From positions 992,001-1,056,000 of the forward strand of contig NZ_CP151275.1 of NCBI RefSeq assembly GCF_038235435.1: a DNA stretch of 64,000 nt. Direction: 5' to 3'. The position numbers and the translations under genes are program-made. Under the pieces are notes generated by a model. The model did no database searches and had not been told where the DNA came from. It was given only the letters and a program-made list of their open reading frames with translations. Below, piece by piece: positions 38,791 through 47,027 of the stretch (position 1 is its first letter; the number at the start of each line of letters is the position of its first letter). The DNA comes from Niveibacterium sp. SC-1 (lineage in GTDB: Bacteria > Pseudomonadota > Gammaproteobacteria > Burkholderiales > Rhodocyclaceae).

Positions 38791-39942
38791 TCAGGGGCGG
38801 GGGAAGTGCCTGCGCCAGCGCCTCGAGAACCCCAGGCAGACCGCAAGGGCGCTTAAGACCAGCGCCATGCTGCCTGGTTCGGGTACTGCGGTGGGACTGA
38901 GCAGGAAGGCGTGACGAAAGCGCGGGCCGAACTCGTTGTCAGGATCCTGAAAGCTGGCGACGCCGACGATGGCGCCCGCATCGTTGATTTCCCCCGCGCC
39001 TTCGAGCTTCCACCCCGCAAGGCGGAAGACGGGATCGATCAGATCGTTCAGGTCGACCGGGGTGCCATCGATCCACAGCACGGCACGGGTATCGTCCTCG
39101 ACGACATCGCGGGGGTTGGAAGCCGAACCGACAATGAGTCCCTCGCTGTTGATGTCCGACGCGTAGCCGTCGAATCCGGGCAGACTGTCCAGGGCATGCA
39201 TGCCCTGATCGTCCCAGAGAATCGCGCCATAGGTCTCTTCGTCTCCGAACAGCGAAGCGCCGACAATCATGCCGCTGCCGTTGATGGCGTTCGCGACACT
39301 CCAGCGGCCCAGAGAGCCCAGGTCCGTTATCCCGGATGCACTCCAGAGCGTGGCGCGGGTAATCTCGTCGCCAAGCAGACTCGACTGGCCAACGATCAGC
39401 CCGGCATCGTTGATGTCGTTCGCAAAGGACCATGAGCCGCCAAGGCTGTCGAGCACCTGCGGAATACCGGCACTCCACTTCACGGCCAGGCTGACTCTGT
39501 CGGGGCGATCGGCCCAACCGACGATATCGCCTGTGTTGTTGATGGCGTTGGCCAGACTCGCGCTCCCCCCGAGCCCGGGCAGGAGGCTGAGGCTGCCTCC
39601 GCTCCATGTGGCAGCAGTGATCACACCCTCCGAGAAGGGCGGGAACACGGCTCCTACGACTTGTCCGGCGTCGTTGAGACCGAACGCCGCGCTGTGAAGG
39701 CCTGGCGGCGTTGCGAGAGCCGCGGGCACGGATCCGTTCCACAGCGTTGCATAGGAGTCCTGAGATGTGGTGAGGGACCCACCACCGATCTGACCTGCAG
39801 CGTTGATCGCAGTCGCGCCGCTGTCGCTGCCGCCCAGCGTGCCCAGGTCGGTAAAGGTGTAGGCATAGGCGCCGACCTGCGCCGCCCAGGACAGGCTCGC
39901 TCCGCACACCAGCAGCCTCAGGATGAATCGGATCGTCCTCAC
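38791..39942 (-). CDS. HAF-repeat PEP-CTERM protein
   Basis: This 383-residue secreted protein has a signal peptide (residues ~1-26), six or more repeats of the HAF (DUF3466-like) type, each containing (A)N-I/D-IND-x-G-x-I/V-VG as in INNTGDIVGW, INDAGLIVGQ, INGSGMIVGA and INSEGLIVGS. A C-terminal VPEPGSMALVLSALAVCLGF...RRWRR exosortase sorting signal follows. Its role is unknown; the protein is expected to be exported, cleaved and surface-associated. AGGAGA before the GTG at 39942 selects this start, because the ATG upstream at 40017 lacks one. Confidence 0.85.
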   Translation of the reverse strand: MRTIRFILRLLVCGASLSWAAQVGAYAYTFTDLGTLGGSDSGATAINAAGQIGGGSLTTSQDSYATLWNGSVPAALATPPGLHSAAFGLNDAGQVVGAVFPPFSEGVITAATWSGGSLSLLPGLGGSASLANAINNTGDIVGWADRPDRVSLAVKWSAGIPQVLDSLGGSWSFANDINDAGLIVGQSSLLGDEITRATLWSASGITDLGSLGRWSVANAINGSGMIVGASLFGDEETYGAILWDDQGMHALDSLPGFDGYASDINSEGLIVGSASNPRDVVEDDTRAVLWIDGTPVDLNDLIDPVFRLAGWKLEGAGEINDAGAIVGVASFQDPDNEFGPRFRHAFLLSPTAVPEPGSMALVLSALAVCLGFSRRWRRHFPRP

Positions 39943-40278
39943 GGCGGATCTCCTGTCTAGGTCGGGTGGGTCTATCGATTCGGCTTCGCTGGCTCCCCGC
40001 TGCGCGTCGCCCCGCATTCATCCTAGTCGGGAAGCGCTCACCTTCAAGGCAGGTATGCGCGCAGAGCGGCTCTGGCGGACACTGATGTGGCGGTAAAGTG
40101 CTCGTCCTGTCGTGCGATCGATGAACGGCGCGAAGGCTGCGGTATCTGCGCCATGCGCGACTGGACGTGTCACGTCCGGCCGCCCGTTGCGCGTGGGCAT
40201 ACCATGGTGGGCCGGCCGCGGGGCGGGCAAAGCACCGGCGCGGACAAGGATGCCGGGGCGAAACAACGGGGATCCCAA

Positions 40279-42549
40279 GTGGCCAAGCACGAGTCGGAAC
40301 ATGTGAAGACCTACGACAAGCCTGCGGGCGGCGTGGACGCGCTCAAAGCGGTGTTCCACCACATCCGCGCGCAGGGCATCGTCGGCAAGGGCACGGCGAC
40401 CCTGCTCAAGGCCAACCAGCCCGAAGGCTTCGACTGCCCCGGCTGCGCCTGGCCGGATGCGAACCACCATTCGAGCTTCGAGTTCTGCGAGAACGGCGCC
40501 AAGGCCGTGGCGGCGGAAGCCACCGCGCATCGCGCGGACGCCGCCTTCTTCGCCGCGCACACGGTGGCCGAGCTCGCGCAGCAGACCGATCACTGGCTTG
40601 AAGCCCAGGGCCGGCTGACCGAGCCCTTGCGCTACGACGCCGCCAGCGACCGCTATCTGCCGTTGAGCTGGGACGATGCCTTCGCGCTGGTGGCGCGCCA
40701 CCTGAACGCGCTCGCCAGTCCGAATGAGGCGCTCTTCTACACTTCCGGCCGCACCTCCAACGAGGCGGCCTTCCTCTACCAGCTCTTCGTCCGCGCCTAC
40801 GGCACCAACAACCTTCCCGACTGCTCGAACATGTGCCATGAGCCCTCGGGCACGGCGATGCGCGAACAGATCGGCATCGGCAAGGGCACGGTGCTGCTGG
40901 AGGACTTCGCGCAGGCCGACGCGATCTTCATCTGGGGCCAGAACCCCGGCACCAACCATCCACGCATGCTCGGCACGCTGCGCGATGCCGCACGGCGGGG
41001 TTGTCGCATCGTCGTCTTCAACCCGCTGCGCGAACGCGGGCTGGAGCGCTTCTCCGATCCCAAGCACCCGACCGAATTCATGGGTGCCAGCACGCGCATC
41101 GCCACCCACTATTACCAGCCGAAGATCGGCGGCGACCTCGCGATCGCGACGGGACTCGCCAAGGTGGTGATCGAGCAGGGTGCGCTGGATGAGGAGTTCA
41201 TCTCTGCGCACACGCGGGGCTTCGAGGCCTGGCGCGATACGGTGGCGGCGGAATCCTGGGAGACCATCGTCGCCGAGTCGGGCCTCTCCGAAGCGCAGAT
41301 CCGTGAGGCGGCCGCGGTCTACATCGAGAGCGCGGCCAGTATCTGCACCTGGGGCATGGGCATCACCCAGCACAAGCACTCGGTCGCGACCATCCAGGCC
41401 ATCGTCAATCTGCTGCTCGCGCGCGGCAACATCGGCCGGCCCGGGGCCGGCGCCTGCCCGGTGCGGGGTCACTCCAACGTGCAGGGCGATCGCACCATGG
41501 GCATCTGGGAGAAGCCGCCGCAGGCTTTCCTCGATCGCCTCGGCAAGCGCTTCGACTTCGTGCCGCCGAGCGCGCACGGCTTCGACGTGGTCGGCGCGAT
41601 CGAAGCGATGCTGGCGGGCAAGGCCAAGGTCTTCTTCGGCATGGGCGGCAACTTCGCCACTGCCACGCCGGACACGAACCGCACGCATGAAGCCCTGCGC
41701 CGCTGCGCGCTCACCGCGCATGTGACGACCAAGCTCAACCGCTCACACCTGGTGCACGGCGAGGATGCGCTGATCCTGCCCTGCCTCGGCCGCACCGAGA
41801 TCGACATCCAGGCCGCCGGCCCGCAGAGCGTGAGCGTGGAAGACTCGATGAGCATGGTGCATCTCTCGGCAGGCATGAACGCGCCGGCCGGCGAAGCGCT
41901 GCTCTCGGAGCCTGCCATCGTCGCTCGCCTGGCGCAGGCCACCCTGCCGCAGTCGACGATTCCCTGGGCCTGGTTGGTAGAGGATTACGATCGCATCCGC
42001 GATGCGATTGCCCAAGTGGTGGACGGCTTCACCGACTTCAATGTGCGGGTGCATGTGCCCGGTGGCTTCTACCTGGGCAACAGCGCGCGCGAACGCCGCT
42101 GGATGAACGCCGAAGGCCACGCGCGTTTCTGCGCGCATGCGGTGCCGGTGGATTCCGCGGCCAAGCGTCTCGCGCAGCGCGAGACGCGGCCGGTTTTCCA
42201 GCTCATGACCGTGCGTAGCCACGACCAATACAACACGACGGTGTACGGCCTGGAAGATCGCTACCGCGGCATCTCCGGCGAGCGCCGGGTGTGCTTCATC
42301 AATGCGGCCGATCTCGCGCGTCTGGGCTTTGCGGCCGGCGAACGGGTGGACATCACCTCGGTCTGGGAGGACGGCGAACGTATCGCGCGCGACTTCCTGC
42401 TGGCGGCCTACGACATCCCGGACGGCTGCCTCGCGAGCTACTACCCGGAGACCAACGTGCTGGTGCCCCTGTCCAGCATGGCGGACCGTGCGCGCACGCC
42501 GGCCTCGAAGTCGATTCCCGTGGTGCTGTCGCGGGCGCAGGCGCAATGA
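40279..42549 (+). CDS. FdhF/YdeP-type molybdopterin oxidoreductase, alpha subunit
   Basis: This 756-residue molybdenum enzyme of the FdhF/YdeP subgroup has GFDCPGCAWPDANH (~residue 52), SGRTSNEAAFLYQLFVRAYG (~155), NMCHEPSG (~182), IWGQNPGTNHP (~215) and the molybdopterin-binding C-terminal segments TVRSHDQYNTT and LASYYPETNVLVP. A CPGC motif rather than the usual CxxCxxxC cluster site is typical of this group; formate or another substrate is not established. ATG at 40204 is an alternative start; GTG at 40279 follows GGGGA by 7 bases. A small protein and FdhD follow with overlapping ends. Confidence 0.88.
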   Translation: MAKHESEHVKTYDKPAGGVDALKAVFHHIRAQGIVGKGTATLLKANQPEGFDCPGCAWPDANHHSSFEFCENGAKAVAAEATAHRADAAFFAAHTVAELAQQTDHWLEAQGRLTEPLRYDAASDRYLPLSWDDAFALVARHLNALASPNEALFYTSGRTSNEAAFLYQLFVRAYGTNNLPDCSNMCHEPSGTAMREQIGIGKGTVLLEDFAQADAIFIWGQNPGTNHPRMLGTLRDAARRGCRIVVFNPLRERGLERFSDPKHPTEFMGASTRIATHYYQPKIGGDLAIATGLAKVVIEQGALDEEFISAHTRGFEAWRDTVAAESWETIVAESGLSEAQIREAAAVYIESAASICTWGMGITQHKHSVATIQAIVNLLLARGNIGRPGAGACPVRGHSNVQGDRTMGIWEKPPQAFLDRLGKRFDFVPPSAHGFDVVGAIEAMLAGKAKVFFGMGGNFATATPDTNRTHEALRRCALTAHVTTKLNRSHLVHGEDALILPCLGRTEIDIQAAGPQSVSVEDSMSMVHLSAGMNAPAGEALLSEPAIVARLAQATLPQSTIPWAWLVEDYDRIRDAIAQVVDGFTDFNVRVHVPGGFYLGNSARERRWMNAEGHARFCAHAVPVDSAAKRLAQRETRPVFQLMTVRSHDQYNTTVYGLEDRYRGISGERRVCFINAADLARLGFAAGERVDITSVWEDGERIARDFLLAAYDIPDGCLASYYPETNVLVPLSSMADRARTPASKSIPVVLSRAQAQ

Positions 42550-42821
42550 CGGAAGGCAATACCTCGCCCGACGCGCAGGAGACGCAGTTGCTCGCGGTAG
42601 TCGCGGCCGTGGCGGAGCGGGAAGGCATCAGCGATCACGCGCTGCGCAAGCGGCTCGGCATCGCGATGAGCGAGCTCAACCGCCTGCTGACGCTGCTGGG
42701 TGACGACGTGCGGATAGGTGGTCTCGGCCTGATCGAGGCGCAGCAGGAGGCGACGCAAAAGGATGCGGTGCGTCGCACCCTGTATCTGAGCGAGAAGGGA
42801 CGCGCGCTGTGTCGTCGCTGA
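42546..42821 (+). CDS. Small winged-helix-like protein between fdhF and fdhD
   Basis: This 91-residue protein starts inside the fdhF stop (ATGA) and overlaps fdhD by 13 bp. The sequence looks like a helix-turn-helix plus wing (residues ~20-85: AEREGISDHALRKRLGIAMS, then ELNRLLTLLGDDVRIGG and RTLYLSEKGRALCRR, with a typical MarR/ArsR-like C-terminal strand-helix). I do not recognise a named family with certainty. The tight overlaps on both sides suggest that it is needed with the molybdoenzyme, perhaps as a regulator or maturation factor. Confidence 0.65.
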   Translation: MTEGNTSPDAQETQLLAVVAAVAEREGISDHALRKRLGIAMSELNRLLTLLGDDVRIGGLGLIEAQQEATQKDAVRRTLYLSEKGRALCRR

Positions 42822-43615
42822 AGTCGCCCAGCGTCCTGGTGAATGCCCTGCGCATCGAAGGCGGGACCGCATGCGAGCGGGAAGAACGGCTTGCCGAAGA
42901 GGTTGCCGTCGCCTTCACCTACAACGGCGTGAGCCACGCCGTGATGATGGCGAGCCCCTGCGACCTGGAGGACCTCGCGCTCGGCTTCTCGCTCACCGAA
43001 GGCATCATCGATGCGCCGCACGAACTGCTGGAGCTGGAGGTCGTGGTGCAGGCCGACGGCATCAGCCTGGACATGCGGATCACCGAGCTGCGTCGCCAGC
43101 GCCTCACGCAGTCGCGCCGCGCACTCGCAGGCCCGACAGGCTGCGGCCTCTGCGGCGCGGAATCGGTGGCGCAGGCGATGCGCAGCCTGCCTGCCGTGCG
43201 CCTGCAATCGCCGGTGGACAGCACGATCGTGCTGGAGGCAATGGCACGCCTGGAGGTCGCACAGCGCCTCAATGCCGAGACCGGCGCGGTGCACGCTGCG
43301 GGCCTGCTGCGGGGCGACATGCTCAAGGTGCGCGAGGACGTGGGCCGGCATAACGCGCTCGACAAGGTGATCGGTGCCTGGGCCGCGCAGCGGGGATCAC
43401 AGGGCGGCGTGCTGCTGATGAGCTCGCGGCTTTCCTACGAGATCGTCGCCAAGGCGGCCTTCGCGCAGATCCCGGTAGTCGTTGGCGTCTCGGCTCCGAC
43501 CGCGCTCGCGCAGCGCCTCGCGGAGCAGTCAGGCATCACGCTCGCGGGCTTCGCGCGCGATGACCGGCTCACGGTTTACGCGCATCCCGAGGGCATCGTG
43601 GCGGGGGGCCGCTAA
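42809..43615 (+). CDS. fdhD: Formate dehydrogenase accessory sulfurtransferase FdhD
   Basis: This 268-residue protein provides sulfur to the molybdopterin cofactor of formate dehydrogenase-type enzymes. It has the FdhD signatures: ASPCDLEDLALGFSLTEGII (~48-67), TGCGLCGAES with the two active cysteines (~108-117), REDVGRHNALDKVIGA (~175-190) and LLMSSRLSYEIVAKAAFAQIPVVVGVSAPT (~203-232). GTG at 42809 is the best start. Its presence downstream of the FdhF/YdeP gene supports sulfuration of that enzyme. Confidence 0.95.
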   Translation: MSSLKSPSVLVNALRIEGGTACEREERLAEEVAVAFTYNGVSHAVMMASPCDLEDLALGFSLTEGIIDAPHELLELEVVVQADGISLDMRITELRRQRLTQSRRALAGPTGCGLCGAESVAQAMRSLPAVRLQSPVDSTIVLEAMARLEVAQRLNAETGAVHAAGLLRGDMLKVREDVGRHNALDKVIGAWAAQRGSQGGVLLMSSRLSYEIVAKAAFAQIPVVVGVSAPTALAQRLAEQSGITLAGFARDDRLTVYAHPEGIVAGGR

Positions 43616-43745
43616 ACCGATCGAGGGCGGCGGTCCGCAGGGGACATCTCGAGGCGGTGGAAGTGCCGCTCGCGGGTGCCGAGGCTCTACGGGGCACCGC
43701 GACCGTGCGCCACCGTCTCCCGGCCGCTGGCGCCAAACACTAGAT

Positions 43746-44780
43746 CTAGCCGGACTGTGCCGCTCCGGGCGGTTGCTTCGGCGGTGCCGGGTGCAGTTCT
43801 CGCAGGCCGTTCAACGCGCGCAGGACGCGTCGCAACGCGAATACCGTGGCGAGATTGCGCTCCAGTGGCGCGGGATCGTCTTGTCGCGTGCGAGCCGCCT
43901 CTGCGGCCCGATCCAGCGCCCCGCGCGCCTCGCGCAAGTGTCCCGCGGAGAACGCGCGATGCGTCTGCCACGCGGCGTCGGCCTCGCGCAGGCACTGGTG
44001 CACGGCGGCCGCGGCGGCATGCAGCGTCGTCTCCCTTGGCTGCTCTGGTTCGAGCGGTGGCAGGAACTGGACCGCGGTGTAGAGCTCGGCGGCGAGGGCA
44101 GCGATGCGTGCGGCGGGTGTATCCGGAGCACGTTCGCGACCCTGGCGTCCGATCTCGCGCAGGTCCTTGCGCAGGGTGTCACGCAGCGCCTGGGTGGGCA
44201 TGGGCTCCACGCCGATGCGGCCCCCGACAAGGCTCGCGAGCCCCCGGACGAAGGGTGCGAGACGACGCGCATCGAAGGACTTCGGCCCCAGCTTCTGGAA
44301 CAGCAGGCGGGTCATCAGGCCGGCACCGATACCCAGCGCGATCTCGGCAAGCCGCAGCAGGCCCACGCCGAGGGCACTGCCGCCCGCGCTGGAGATGATC
44401 ACTGCCGCCATCGGCGCTGCGCGGAAGGCATCGAGGCTGGCCGCCAGCGGCGCGAGGCCGCCCAGCACCGTCGCGAGCGCCAGCCAGTCGGGCATGCCGT
44501 GGTGTCGAGCCCAGGCGATTGCCATGCCGAGGAGGCTGCCGACCAGTGTGCCGAGCAGCCGTTGCCGCCCCGCGTCGATGCCATCGAGTTCCGGCCGCAC
44601 CACGATCAGCACGCTGATGACCGCCCAGTGGGGCTCTGGCAGTCCCAGTGCACGCGAAGCGCCGAAGGCGAGCAGCGTGGCCACCAGGGTGCGCGCGACC
44701 TGCAGGCCGTGCGCGTGCAGCCATACCCGCCAGCGCGGAGGCGGAAACGGACCGGGGATCGGTAAGACGGGACGCTGCAT
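43746..44780 (-). CDS. FUSC family inner-membrane protein
   Basis: This protein of about 344 residues has six membrane segments in the N-terminal half (e.g. VARTLVATLLAFGASRALGL, then WAVISVLIVVRPELDG, LLGTLVGSLLGMAIAWARHH, GVGLLRLAEIALGIGAGLMT). A C-terminal soluble helical domain is rich in Ala/Arg. The PHWAVISVLIVVRPELDG and the helix after it match the FUSC domain of aromatic-acid efflux (AaeB-like) and related proteins. The substrate is unknown. It diverges from a MarR gene, which is the usual layout for an efflux system and its repressor. Confidence 0.85.
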   Translation of the reverse strand: MQRPVLPIPGPFPPPRWRVWLHAHGLQVARTLVATLLAFGASRALGLPEPHWAVISVLIVVRPELDGIDAGRQRLLGTLVGSLLGMAIAWARHHGMPDWLALATVLGGLAPLAASLDAFRAAPMAAVIISSAGGSALGVGLLRLAEIALGIGAGLMTRLLFQKLGPKSFDARRLAPFVRGLASLVGGRIGVEPMPTQALRDTLRKDLREIGRQGRERAPDTPAARIAALAAELYTAVQFLPPLEPEQPRETTLHAAAAAVHQCLREADAAWQTHRAFSAGHLREARGALDRAAEAARTRQDDPAPLERNLATVFALRRVLRALNGLRELHPAPPKQPPGAAQSG

Positions 44781-44951
44781 CGATAGACCGGGCGAGGCGG
44801 CAGAGGGCCAGGACGGAAACAACTCCTTCAGCCTAGCACGATGATACGCAATGTGTAGTAAATGGATCGGATTGCGATGTGAGGGGCCGGGCTGCTGCAT
44901 GGCAAGACCAGCTAGAATGCCCTGGCGAGCCCTTCGCGAAGGTCCATCACC
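44781..44951. promoter_or_regulatory. Divergent promoter region of FUSC and MarR genes
   Basis: This 171-bp gap holds the promoters of two divergent genes. An AT-rich stretch (ACGATGATACGCAATGTGTAG, 44838-44858) and a second GCGATGTG about 18 bp later could be MarR-type sites, but no perfect palindrome is visible. Confidence 0.35.
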
Positions 44952-45401
44952 ATGAGCCGAATATTGCGCGAAGCATCCGAAGACGATCCCCTGGCCGTGG
45001 CCCTGCGCCGCAGCACCCTGCGACTGGCACGGCGCCTGCGCGCCAACCGTCCGCGCGACGGTGTGAGCCTGACGCAGCTGCAGGTGCTCGGGCACCTCTA
45101 CCGGAACGGTCCGCGCACTGCGGGGGAGCTCGCCCTGCAGGAGCAACTGCTGCCGCAATCCCTCACACGGCTGCTCGCTGCGCTGGAGCGGGAGGGCTGG
45201 ATCGCGCGCGAACAGAATGCCGCCGACCGTCGCCAGTTCCTGGTGAGCATCACCGAGGACGGCCGCAAGCAGGTGCGTCGCGACATGCGTGCGCGCGACA
45301 CCTGGCTGGTGCAGGCGGTGAACGAGCGCCTGAACCCAAGCGAGAAGGCCCTGCTCGCGGACGCCGTGAACCTGATCGAGCGCCTCGCCGATCCAGATTG
45401 A
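44952..45401 (+). CDS. MarR family transcriptional regulator
   Basis: This 149-residue winged helix-turn-helix protein carries LTQLQVLGHLYRNGPRTAGELA (~43-64), LTRLLAALEREGWIAREQNAADRRQFLVSITEDGRKQV (~75-112, DNA recognition helix and wing) and a C-terminal dimer helix. It is divergent from the FUSC transporter gene and probably represses it. ATG at 44952 is the only plausible start, but no clear ribosome-binding site precedes it. Confidence 0.88.
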   Translation: MSRILREASEDDPLAVALRRSTLRLARRLRANRPRDGVSLTQLQVLGHLYRNGPRTAGELALQEQLLPQSLTRLLAALEREGWIAREQNAADRRQFLVSITEDGRKQVRRDMRARDTWLVQAVNERLNPSEKALLADAVNLIERLADPD

Positions 45402-45612
45402 CAACGCCAGCGACGCACAAACGCTGCGTCGAGCAACTTCTGAAGACAAGGTGACCGCCCAGGCAGGCGACACCTCCTGCGCATCGGACTCGTCAGTGCG
45501 GCTGCGCTGAAGCGGGCGAGCAGCAGGGCTGCGGAGAAAGGCAAGGCAGGACCGGCGCGCACATCTCCCCGCGGCGTAGACTCGTTCGGCATCCACCCAC
45601 ACCCGTCACGCC

Positions 45613-46953
45613 ATGAGCCAGAACTACAACTTCCCGAAGAACTTCCATTTCGGATCTGCCACCTCGTCCTACCAGATCGAGGGTGCGGTGAATGAAGACG
45701 GTCGCAAGCCCAGCATCTGGGACGAGTTCGCCCACAAGAGCGGTCGCATCGCGGATCACTCCACCGGCGACATCGCCTGCGATCACTACCACCTGTGGCC
45801 CGAGGATCTGGCGCTGATGTCGAAGATGAACTTCGACGCCTACCGCTTCTCGATCGCCTGGCCACGTGTGATTCCCGACGGCCGCGGCGCGGTTAACCAG
45901 AAGGGCCTGGACTTCTATGATCGCCTGGTGGACGCGCTGCTCGAGCGCGGCATCGCGCCTTACGCCACGCTCTATCACTGGGACCTGCCGCTTGCGTTGC
46001 CAGGTGGCTGGCTCAACCGCGACACCGCCAAGGCCTTCGCCGAATACACCGAAGTCGTGGTGCGCCGCCTGGGTGACCGCGTGCATTCCTGGGCCACGCT
46101 CAACGAGCCGCGCTGCTCGGCCACCGTGGGTTATCAGGAAGGCCGCCACGCTCCTGGCGAGATGGATCGCACCAAGGCGCTGACCGCCGCGCACAACCTG
46201 CTGCTCGCGCACGGCCTGGCCGTGCCGGTGCTGCGGGCGGCCACCCGCAAGGCCAAGGTCGGCATCGTGCTCGACATCAAGCCCTATTACCCCGCCAGCG
46301 TCAGCAACACGGCCGCGCAGGCCGCGATCGACGGTGACGGCGTGTTCAACCGCTGGTTCTTCGACCCGATCGCCAAGGGTCACTACCCGGCCGATACCTG
46401 GGCCGGCTTCGGCGAGCATGTGCCGACGGTCGAAGACGGCGACATGGCGCTCATCTCCGCGCCTATCGATTCCGTGGGCCTGAACTACTACTCGCGCGGC
46501 TTCGTGGAACAGGACAAGTCAGTGCGTTTCCCGCACGCCAAGGAGATCCGCAACCCCGCCTCGGGCTACACCGAGATGGGTTGGGAAATCTATCCGCAGG
46601 GCCTGCACGACATGCTGGTGCGCCTGCACCGCGACTATCCGGAGATCCCCGACTTCTACATCGCCGAGAACGGCGCCGCGATGGCCGACGAACTGGTCGA
46701 CGGCAAGGTGAGCGACCCGGTGCGCGAGCAGTACTACCGCGATCACATCCAGGCCGTCTCCGACGCGATCGCCAAAGGCGTGCCGATGAGCGCGTATCTG
46801 GCCTGGTCCTTCATGGACAACTTCGAATGGGGCTTCGGCTACACCCGTCGCTTCGGCATCGTCTATGTCGACTACCCGACGCAGCAACGCGTGGTGAAGC
46901 AGAGCGGGCAGTGGTTCGCGGACTTCATCGCGGGGCAGAAGGCCTTGCGCTGA
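45613..46953 (+). CDS. Glycoside hydrolase family 1 beta-glucosidase
   Basis: This 446-residue GH1 enzyme cleaves terminal beta-glucosides or related sugars. The acid/base glutamate is in ATLNEPRCSA (~residues 160-169) and the nucleophile glutamate in YIAENGAA (~350). FGSATSSYQIEGA at the start and the AWSFMDNFEWGFGYTRRFGI motif (~397-416) are family signatures. No signal peptide is present, so it works in the cytoplasm on imported disaccharides. The gene has its own terminator. Confidence 0.93.
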   Translation: MSQNYNFPKNFHFGSATSSYQIEGAVNEDGRKPSIWDEFAHKSGRIADHSTGDIACDHYHLWPEDLALMSKMNFDAYRFSIAWPRVIPDGRGAVNQKGLDFYDRLVDALLERGIAPYATLYHWDLPLALPGGWLNRDTAKAFAEYTEVVVRRLGDRVHSWATLNEPRCSATVGYQEGRHAPGEMDRTKALTAAHNLLLAHGLAVPVLRAATRKAKVGIVLDIKPYYPASVSNTAAQAAIDGDGVFNRWFFDPIAKGHYPADTWAGFGEHVPTVEDGDMALISAPIDSVGLNYYSRGFVEQDKSVRFPHAKEIRNPASGYTEMGWEIYPQGLHDMLVRLHRDYPEIPDFYIAENGAAMADELVDGKVSDPVREQYYRDHIQAVSDAIAKGVPMSAYLAWSFMDNFEWGFGYTRRFGIVYVDYPTQQRVVKQSGQWFADFIAGQKALR

Positions 46954-46971
46954 AAGGCGCGGAGCCGGATG

Positions 46972-47007
46972 AAAAACGGCGCGCATGAACGCGCCGTTTT
47001 TCTTTTC
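46972..47007. terminator. Bidirectional intrinsic terminator between GH1 and BACON genes
   Basis: A 12-bp stem AAAAACGGCGCG / CGCGCCGTTTTT with a 6-nt loop (46972-47001) has A and T runs on both sides, so it can serve both convergent genes. Confidence 0.88.
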
Positions 47008-47027
47008 TACCAGACCTGCCGCACGGA

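Noticed and set aside
40018..41721. 567-residue minus-strand frame over fdhF/YdeP
   Set aside because: Antisense to an intact molybdoenzyme and free of any recognisable domain.
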